Of a DNA stretch of 64,000 nucleotides, positions 59,156 through 64,000 are shown in pieces. The stretch lies in the NCBI RefSeq assembly GCF_024347355.1, contig NZ_AP025465.1:2232001-2296000 (forward strand), in the 5' to 3' direction. The position numbers and the translations under genes were made by a program. This DNA comes from Vibrio chagasii. GTDB lineage: Bacteria > Pseudomonadota > Gammaproteobacteria > Enterobacterales > Vibrionaceae. The notes under the pieces are model-generated. The model searched no databases, had not been told where the DNA came from, and saw nothing but the letters and a program-made list of their open reading frames with translations. Each line of letters opens with the position of its first letter. Position 1 is the first letter of the stretch.

Positions 59156-59183
59156 CCCTAAGCCACGCTTGGGGATTTTTTTT
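59153..59183 (+). terminator. Entry terminator inside the left IS end
   Basis: The stem aatccc-t-aagc/gctt-g-gggatt with loop cac (59153-59177) is followed by eight Ts. It lies between the left terminal repeat and the transposase gene, so it would block transcription entering from the flanking gene. Confidence 0.88.
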
Positions 59184-59203
59184 GAACTATTTTTAGGTTT
59201 CAT

Positions 59204-59212
59204 GATCTGATC
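59204..59212 (+). promoter_or_regulatory. Paired Dam sites before the transposase gene
   Basis: Two GATC sequences (59204-59207 and 59209-59212) lie 28-36 bp before the transposase start, where a promoter is expected. IS50 represses its transposase promoter through Dam methylation. The positions suggest the same control here; this is inference. Confidence 0.5.
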
Positions 59213-59239
59213 ATCTAAGCAATGACAAGGATGATTATC

Positions 59240-60616
59240 ATGACCTATATAGAGCCAACCCTTTGGGCACAAAAACAGTTCGGTCAAGCCCACCTTAATG
59301 ACCCTAGACGCACTCAAAGACTCGTTGCTCTCGCAGCCTCACTGGCCGAGCAGCCTGGCGTACCCGTCTCGAAACTCATTATATCCCCTGCTGAAATGGA
59401 AGGGGCTTATCGCTTCATCCGTAATGAGCAAATCAAAGCAGAAGATATCGCAGAAGCGGGTTTTTATGTCACCGCACAAGAAGCATTAGAGCAACAAACA
59501 CTTCTTGCCTTAGAAGACACCACTTCTCTCAGTTACTCCCATCGCAGCATTCGAGATGAACTCGGGCACTCTAATCAAGGCAATCGACATCGCGCCATGT
59601 TTGTACACTCAACCTTACTTTTTGCTCCCGACACTCAATCTGTTATTGGTTTAATTGAACAACAGCGCTGGACTCGTGATATAGAAAAGCGAGGTCAAAG
59701 GCACCAGCATGCGACTCGACCATACAAAGAGAAAGAAAGTTATAAGTGGGAACAAGCCTCTCGCCATGTCGCTGAGCGACTTGGCGATAAAATTTCGGAT
59801 GTCATTTCTGTGTGCGATAGAGAAGCCGACCTATTTGAATACCTCACTTACAAGCGAGAGCAACAACAAAGGTTCCTCGTTCGCTCAATGCAAAGCCGCT
59901 GTATTGAAGAGCACGATAATCGTCTTTATAGCTATGCTTCTACCCTGTTATCAGCCGGAGAGAAAGTGCTCGAAATACCGCAAAAAGGCGGTCGTAAAGC
60001 TCGCAAGGCTCATTTAGATATCAAATATGCCCCCGTGACACTCAAGTCTCCTGCTAACAAGAAAGAGTTCGATAACATTCCGCTTTACTACGTGGGATGT
60101 ATAGAACAAGGAGAGAGTGGTAATAAGCTCGCATGGCACTTACTGACTTCAGAGCCGATAACGAGCAAGGAAGAGGCACTCAAAATCGTCAGTTATTATG
60201 AGCGGCGCTGGCTGATAGAAGATTTTCATAAAGTCTGGAAAAGTGAAGGGACTGAAGTTGAGCAACTGAGAATGCAAAGTAAGGATAACTTAGAAAGGCT
60301 CAGCGTCGTTTTGGCTTTTATCGCGACTCGGTTACTCCAGTTGAGGTTTATGAATGAATCAGACGAGTTATCTAAGAGCAGTTGTGAGCAGGTATTAAAA
60401 GGCAAAGCGTGGAAGTTAATGTGGCTCAAGTTGGAGAGCAAAAAACTACCGAAAGAAGCGCCTAATATATCATGGGCTTACAACGGTATTGCTCGGTTAG
60501 GTGGTTGGAAGAATACCAAGCGAACAGGTCGCGCTTCTATAAAGACGTTATGGCAAGGATGGCTTAGGTTACAAACCATCCTTGAAGGGTATGAACTCGC
60601 CAAGTCTCTTGATTAA
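59240..60616 (+). CDS. IS4-family transposase, Tn5/IS50 type
   Basis: A DDE transposase of 458 residues from the ATG at 59240, which has AAGG nine bases upstream; in-frame ATGs at 59222 and 59231 are possible. Catalytic residues are recognisable by comparison with Tn5 Tnp: Asp in LALEDTTSLSYSH, Asp in ISVCDREAD, and Glu in the YREK signature YYERRWLIEDFHK. The C-terminal WAYNGIARLGGWKNTKRTGRAS also matches. The stop codon is four bases before the right terminal repeat. No frameshift or premature stop is present. Confidence 0.95.
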   Translation: MTYIEPTLWAQKQFGQAHLNDPRRTQRLVALAASLAEQPGVPVSKLIISPAEMEGAYRFIRNEQIKAEDIAEAGFYVTAQEALEQQTLLALEDTTSLSYSHRSIRDELGHSNQGNRHRAMFVHSTLLFAPDTQSVIGLIEQQRWTRDIEKRGQRHQHATRPYKEKESYKWEQASRHVAERLGDKISDVISVCDREADLFEYLTYKREQQQRFLVRSMQSRCIEEHDNRLYSYASTLLSAGEKVLEIPQKGGRKARKAHLDIKYAPVTLKSPANKKEFDNIPLYYVGCIEQGESGNKLAWHLLTSEPITSKEEALKIVSYYERRWLIEDFHKVWKSEGTEVEQLRMQSKDNLERLSVVLAFIATRLLQLRFMNESDELSKSSCEQVLKGKAWKLMWLKLESKKLPKEAPNISWAYNGIARLGGWKNTKRTGRASIKTLWQGWLRLQTILEGYELAKSLD

Positions 60617-60620
60617 CCAG

Positions 60621-60639
60621 ACTTGTGATCAAGAGACAG
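60621..60639. repeat. Right terminal inverted repeat (IE-like)
   Basis: acttgtgatcaagagacag, reading CTGTCTCTTGATCACAAGT inward. It contains one GATC Dam site, as does the inside end of IS50. Confidence 0.92.
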
Positions 60640-60649
60640 ACTAATTTAC
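60640..60649. repeat. Right copy of the 10-bp target-site duplication
   Basis: actaatttac, identical to 59127-59136. Confidence 0.92.
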
Positions 60650-60684
60650 TGGCTTTTCGTTGTATCGTATTTTTCAGTTCAACT

Positions 60685-61089
60685 TTAGAACTTATAGGTC
60701 ACACCCAGAGCACCGCCTAGTTGCAACTCAACACCTTTGTACATATCAAGTTCAGGGTGAACCTGTGCGTAAGCATTCCAACCTTCGTAGAAGTTCACTT
60801 TAACGCCTAACGGCAAGCGTAAGCCAAAGTCGTCATTCCATTCAGCCCAAGCACCCGCGCCGACGTACCAGCTCAACGGAGCTTCAGTCTCGAACTGACC
60901 TCGCTTCCAGATGTAATCAAATGCAGCGCCGTCATTACCAATGGTGACACGGTATTTCTGGTCAAACTCAACAACGGCACTCAGATCTTGGTCAACGGCT
61001 AGACCAACTTCTAACGCAGGAGCTTCAGAAGCATGAGCAAAAGAGGTGAGGCTGCCGCACATAAGGCCAATCAAGTAACGATATTTCAT
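60685..61089 (-). CDS. Small exported protein, probably outer-membrane barrel
   Basis: A 134-residue protein from the ATG at 61089; a TTG-initiated extension to 61110 is unlikely. The signal peptide (MKYRYLIGLMCGSLTSFAHA) is followed by a strand-rich mature part with many aromatic residues (YIWKRGQFETEAPLSWYVGAGAWAEWND) and the terminal LGGALGVTYKF, fitting a small outer-membrane barrel. I do not recognise the family. The IS insertion has removed the intact terminator from its 3' end, so its transcript may run into the IS as antisense to the transposase gene. Confidence 0.7.
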   Translation of the reverse strand: MKYRYLIGLMCGSLTSFAHASEAPALEVGLAVDQDLSAVVEFDQKYRVTIGNDGAAFDYIWKRGQFETEAPLSWYVGAGAWAEWNDDFGLRLPLGVKVNFYEGWNAYAQVHPELDMYKGVELQLGGALGVTYKF

Positions 61090-61262
61090 AGTATTCTCAA
61101 ACTGTTTCAAAAAGCGGTAGGTTAATTAAAAACCAACACCATTTGTCATCATAAAGTTAAAGATAGCAGACCATCAAAGATGATGATAATAGGTGATTAG
61201 TTTCAAATGAAAGGTAAATAACTGAGAGATAAAAGAATAAGCCTGATGAAACAGTAGAAACA

Positions 61263-61288
61263 AAAAAGGAGGCCAATTGGCCTCCTTT
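61263..61288 (-). terminator. Terminator of ptsG
   Basis: The stem aaaggaggcc/ggcctccttt with loop aatt is followed by a U tract on the minus strand. Confidence 0.9.
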
Positions 61289-61308
61289 CAATTTATTGAA
61301 TCAGTGAA

Positions 61309-62739
61309 TTAACCGTTGTTACGGATCCACTCATCCATGTCTGTTTTCAGGTTGTCAGATTTAGTACCGAAGATAGCTTGTACGCCACCCGCTACTACTA
61401 CAACACCTGCAGCACCTAGTTTCTTAAGCTTGTCTTGGTCAACAACTGCTGTATCAGCAACTGCAACACGTAGACGAGTGATACAAGCGTCAAGACCAGT
61501 GATGTTAGCTTTACCGCCGAATGCAGCAACTAGCTCACCAGCAAGTTCAGAACCAGTCGCAACTGCTTCGTCTTCTGACTCGTCTTCACGACCAGGAGTT
61601 TTAAGGTCTAGAGCTTTAATCACAGTGCGGAATACGATGTAGTAGATTGCAGCGTAAGCAATACCACAAACAACCATTAGACCCATCTTAGACGCGTGGC
61701 CAGATAGAACTAGGAAGTCGATTAGACCGTGTGAGAAAGATGTACCGTGTACAAAACCTAGAGTGTTCGCAAGAACGTAAGCAGAACCAGCTAGTAGAGC
61801 GTGGATTGCGTACAGAACAGGAGCAACGAATAGGAATGAGAATTCGATTGGTTCAGTGATACCCGTTAGGAATGAAGTTAACGCAGCAGAAGCCATGATA
61901 CCCATTACTTTAGCGCGGTTTTCAGGCTTAGCTGAGTGTGCAATTGCGATTGCAGCAGCAGGTAGACCGAACATCTTGAACATGTAACCACCAGCTAGCT
62001 GACCGAAGCCATTGCCCGCTGCACGCGATGCGTCATCAGCAACTAGGTAACAAGTAAGAACACCGTTTTGAGTTTCGCCAGCAGCGTTTACACAAGTACC
62101 AGCTTCGAAGAAGAATGGTACGTTCCATACGTGGTGAAGACCAAATGGAATTAGAGAACGCTCAATGATACCGTAGATACCAAACGCCACTTGTGGGTTT
62201 TGGTGAGCAGCCCAATCAGAGAACGCAGAGATAGCGCCGCCAACTGGTGGCCATACTACAGATAGTAGGATTGCTAGACCGATCGCAGAGAAACCTGTGA
62301 TGATTGGCACAGCACGCTTACCAGCGAAGAAGCCAAGGTACTCAGGAAGTTGAATACGGAAGAAACGGTTGAATGCCCAAGCAGCAACACCACCGACTAG
62401 GATACCACCTAGTACACCAGTATCGATTTTATCAACGCCCATTACACCAGCCATTACGCCTAGTGTAGCAGTCATGATGCCGTAACCAACGATTGCAGCT
62501 AGACCAGCTACACCATCGTTGTTAGTAAAGCCAAGTGCAACACCTACTGCAAACAGTAGTGCCATTTGACCGAATACTGAACCACCAGCTTGCTCCATAA
62601 GGTTTGAAACAATTTCTGGAATGAAAGGAAGATCTGCTGCACCGACACCTAGCAAAATACCCGCAACTGGTAAAACTGATACTGGAAGCATCAGAGACTT
62701 ACCAACTTTTTGCAGGCTAGCAAAAAGGTTCTTAAACAT
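61309..62739 (-). CDS. ptsG: PTS glucose transporter subunit IIBC (PtsG)
   Basis: Imports and phosphorylates glucose, using phosphate from a separate IIA-Glc. The 476-residue length matches E. coli PtsG (477). The IIC membrane domain (about 1-385) opens with [28 protein letters not shown], and contains [26 protein letters not shown] near 295-320. The cytoplasmic IIB domain has the phospho-cysteine in [13 protein letters not shown] near 418. AGGAG precedes the ATG. In E. coli, IIB binds Mlc. Mlc is encoded in this window, and Mlc-like operators lie upstream. Confidence 0.96.
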   Translation of the reverse strand: MFKNLFASLQKVGKSLMLPVSVLPVAGILLGVGAADLPFIPEIVSNLMEQAGGSVFGQMALLFAVGVALGFTNNDGVAGLAAIVGYGIMTATLGVMAGVMGVDKIDTGVLGGILVGGVAAWAFNRFFRIQLPEYLGFFAGKRAVPIITGFSAIGLAILLSVVWPPVGGAISAFSDWAAHQNPQVAFGIYGIIERSLIPFGLHHVWNVPFFFEAGTCVNAAGETQNGVLTCYLVADDASRAAGNGFGQLAGGYMFKMFGLPAAAIAIAHSAKPENRAKVMGIMASAALTSFLTGITEPIEFSFLFVAPVLYAIHALLAGSAYVLANTLGFVHGTSFSHGLIDFLVLSGHASKMGLMVVCGIAYAAIYYIVFRTVIKALDLKTPGREDESEDEAVATGSELAGELVAAFGGKANITGLDACITRLRVAVADTAVVDQDKLKKLGAAGVVVVAGGVQAIFGTKSDNLKTDMDEWIRNNG

Positions 62740-63004
62740 GTTTATGCTCCTGATAAAGATAAAATAATTATATGGGTTCTAACGGCACACCCCCGTAGCC
62801 TATATGTTAGCACCCAGTGAAAATGTAACCATGTATTGCATTATATTTTCTGCCGCTAAATATATATTGATGCAGAACTAACTTTCTAGTGACTTACGAA
62901 ATTTAGTTTCAAAACACGTCTTGGATCACATGTCAAATCTAGAAATGCAATGGTTTACAACAAAATAAAGCATTGAAATTTATGAGCATTTTTACAAGTC
63001 ATTA

Positions 63005-63029
63005 TTATTTTACTGGGTAAATAAAATAA
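63005..63029 (-). promoter_or_regulatory. Putative Mlc operator of ptsG
   Basis: A palindrome with arms tattatttta (63003-63012) and taaaataata (63022-63031) around nine bases. The core TTATTTTACtgggtAAAT closely resembles the Mlc operator of E. coli ptsG as I recall it. It lies 266 bp before the ptsG start codon. Confidence 0.7.
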
Positions 63030-63038
63030 TAGAGAATG

Positions 63039-63059
63039 TTATTTTTAGTAACAAAATTA
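63039..63059 (-). promoter_or_regulatory. Second, weaker Mlc-like site
   Basis: TTATTTTtagtaacAAAATTA is an imperfect dyad centred 32 bp from the first site. E. coli ptsG also has two Mlc sites. This one is less symmetrical and less certain. Confidence 0.4.
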
Positions 63060-63141
63060 CAAATGTTATAATTCACGCTCTCAAGTTCAACATAATTCGT
63101 AAACATTAAAAAAAAACGTATTTTTGGTGATCAAAAACACA

Positions 63142-63165
63142 AAAAGGGAGCTTTCGCTCCCTTTT
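63142..63165 (-). terminator. Terminator of tatD
   Basis: The stem aaaagggagc/gctccctttt with loop tttc carries an A run on the plus strand (U tract for the minus-strand transcript), 19 bp after the tatD stop. Confidence 0.88.
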
Positions 63166-63183
63166 ATTTGTTTAGTTAGTTTT

Positions 63184-63951
63184 TTATCGCAAAAAAAGTT
63201 TTTGGTAATTTTTGGTCGTTTGTTCAGCAACCTCTTTCATCGATACACCTTTTAATTGCGCGATGTAGGCCGCCACTTCCACAACATATGCAGGTTGATT
63301 CTGCTTTCCACGATATGGAATCGGTGCTAAGTATGGAGAATCCGTTTCAATCAGTAGCCTATCTAACGGCAGATTCTTAACGACCTCTTTAAGTTCTGTT
63401 GCTTGCTTAAAGGTCACAATGCCTGAAATTGAAATATAGAACCCTAATTCCATAGCCGCTTCAGCAAACGCCTGATCTTCAGTAAAACAGTGGATAACAC
63501 CACCGCACTTCTCAGCGCCACCGTCACGAAGAATCGCAAGTGTATCTTCACGCGCATTACGAGTGTGAATGATCAAAGGCTTGTTCAGTTCAACCGCAAG
63601 CTCAACATGCTGTTTGAATCGCAGCTGCTGCAATTCCGCAGTTTCAGGTTGATAGTGGTAATCTAAGCCGGTTTCACCTATCGCAACCACTTTAGGGTTA
63701 CTCGCGTATTCACGCATTCTTTCAAGGCTGAAATCACTTTCAACATCAAGAGGATGAACGCCACAAGACGCTTTAACGTTATCAAACGGCGCTATCATTT
63801 CGAGCATATTTTCAAACGAATCTAGTGTCACACCCACAGAAAGTAGTTGTTCAACATTCGCTGCTTTCGCTTTGTTAACGACATCTTCTACACTGGTGTG
63901 TAAATCTTGGTAATCCAGCTTGTCTAAATGACAGTGGGAATCTACGAACAT
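63184..63951 (-). CDS. TatD family metal-dependent hydrolase (YcfH type)
   Basis: A 255-residue TIM-barrel hydrolase from the ATG at 63951, which has GAGGAA directly upstream. Metal-binding motifs are visible: DSHCHLDKLD at residues 4-13, the Glu in AIGETGLDYHY near 90-100, PLIIHTRNAREDT near 125-137, VIHCFTED near 152-159, and the Asp in LLIETDSPYLAP near 200-211. TatD enzymes are described as DNases or D-aminoacyl-type hydrolases; the role of the YcfH branch is not firmly known. It overlaps the end of holB and precedes ptsG, as in E. coli. Confidence 0.93.
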   Translation of the reverse strand: MFVDSHCHLDKLDYQDLHTSVEDVVNKAKAANVEQLLSVGVTLDSFENMLEMIAPFDNVKASCGVHPLDVESDFSLERMREYASNPKVVAIGETGLDYHYQPETAELQQLRFKQHVELAVELNKPLIIHTRNAREDTLAILRDGGAEKCGGVIHCFTEDQAFAEAAMELGFYISISGIVTFKQATELKEVVKNLPLDRLLIETDSPYLAPIPYRGKQNQPAYVVEVAAYIAQLKGVSMKEVAEQTTKNYQKLFLR

Positions 63952-64000
63952 GTTTCCTCGCAAGTGGCTATCAGCCAATTCATTATGAGTAGCTCCGTAT
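63942..64000 (-). CDS. holB: DNA polymerase III subunit delta' (holB), 3' end only
   Basis: A minus-strand frame enters at the window edge and gives TELLIMNWLIATCEETCS before a TAG at 63942-63944, overlapping the tatD start by 10 bases. The ELLI segment resembles the C-terminal helix of HolB, and holB-tatD(ycfH)-ptsG is the conserved gene order. Only 18 codons are visible, so the call rests mainly on synteny. Confidence 0.55.
   Translation of the reverse strand, partial: TELLIMNWLIATCEETCS

Larger units (their letters stand above)
59137..60639 (+). mobile_element. Complete IS4-family, IS50/Tn5-like insertion sequence
   Basis: A 1503-bp element bounded by 19-bp imperfect inverted repeats and a 10-bp direct repeat, with one intact Tn5-type transposase gene. 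The left end CTGTCTCTTATACACAAAT and right end CTGTCTCTTGATCACAAGT (read inward) correspond to the outside and inside ends of IS50 as I remember them. The right end carries a GATC Dam site, as in the IS50 inside end. Directly inside the left end is a terminator hairpin. Everything needed for activity appears intact, so the insertion looks recent. Confidence 0.93.
59119..60657. other. Terminator hairpin split by the IS element
   Basis: The left arm aaaagcca (59119-59126) and right arm tggctttt (60650-60657) would pair perfectly around the 10-base loop actaatttac if the IS were removed. A/T runs on both sides make it a bidirectional terminator for the convergent outer-membrane genes at 58500 and 60685. 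The element sits precisely in the loop, and the loop sequence is the duplicated target. Confidence 0.85.
62740..63183 (-). promoter_or_regulatory. ptsG upstream region
   Basis: 444 bases without a gene. The part near tatD holds the tatD terminator and two Mlc-like palindromes. The 260 bases between those and ptsG are AT-rich leader sequence with no promoter that I can place firmly. Confidence 0.5.

Noticed and set aside
59137..60639. Cloning-vector or library-adapter contamination suggested by Tn5-like ends
   Set aside because: The ends differ from the adapter in their last bases, a full divergent transposase gene lies between them, and a perfect target duplication flanks the element; it is a natural IS.
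62915..62945. Possible CRP site upstream of ptsG
   Set aside because: A good TGTGA half (minus strand) is present, but the second half does not match at the required N6 spacing.

Overview
The window reads as a continuous stretch of chromosome from a marine Vibrio, most likely of the V. splendidus type. This rests on protein resemblance and on gene neighbourhoods typical of Vibrio: a monomeric NADP isocitrate dehydrogenase next to rluE, the aat-bpt pair, a DUF3360 membrane protein in front of pflB, imuA-imuB-dnaE2, and mlc-pykA close to ptsG and tatD. Base composition is moderately AT-rich and intergenic stretches are clearly more so. I found no rRNA, tRNA or CRISPR. One insertion sequence is present; otherwise the genes look like ordinary core and shell genes.

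Layout. 0.4-8.0 kb: yciN, aroA, a glycine-zipper protein, then aat-bpt-infA converging on clpA-clpS, with cspD divergent from clpS. Aat, Bpt, ClpS and ClpA together make a nearly complete N-degron pathway. 8.3-13.4 kb: icd, rluE, a YccT-type protein and a general porin. 14-18.8 kb: dinG, a TauE/SafE-type permease, priC overlapping the small rsmS/ybaM gene, and the ribosomal oxygenase roxA. 18.9-26.7 kb: a chemoreceptor, a small two-helix membrane protein, an EmrD-type exporter, a lipoprotein-like prolyl oligopeptidase, and xthA. 26.7-30 kb: a basic amino-acid ABC transporter, transcribed leftward as ATPase, binding protein and two permeases. 30.7-37 kb: the anaerobic block DUF3360-pflB-lpxR-pflA, with an FNR-like site in front. 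37-39.6 kb: yfbU and two outer-membrane barrels. 39.9-44.8 kb: the stress cluster prkA(yeaG)-yeaH-ycgB(spoVR). 45-46.9 kb: sohB and yciK. 47-52.5 kb: imuA-imuB-dnaE2 behind a clear LexA box. 52.8-58.2 kb: cheV, mlc, pykA and a patatin-like phospholipase. 58.3-61.1 kb: a 29-residue membrane peptide and two convergent outer-membrane genes separated by a complete IS50/Tn5-like element. 61.3-64 kb: ptsG, tatD and the last codons of holB.

How the parts work together. Three circuits can be read from the sequence. First, DNA damage: the LexA box sits 10 bp before imuA, and dinG and priC-rsmS add helicase and replication-restart functions elsewhere. Second, glucose: the repressor gene mlc lies beside pykA, and about 8 kb away two Mlc-like palindromes lie upstream of ptsG. 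Third, anaerobic pyruvate metabolism: pflB and its activase pflA are preceded by the uncharacterised DUF3360 transporter gene, which carries the FNR-like palindrome.

The most striking structural feature is the IS50-like element at 59137-60639. It has Tn5-type ends, a 10-bp target duplication and its own entry terminator, and it landed exactly in the loop of a terminator hairpin shared by two convergent outer-membrane genes. I do not see a wholly new multi-gene system. The best candidates for unexplained biology are the DUF3360 protein, the 29- and 82-residue membrane proteins, and the lipoprotein form of oligopeptidase B.
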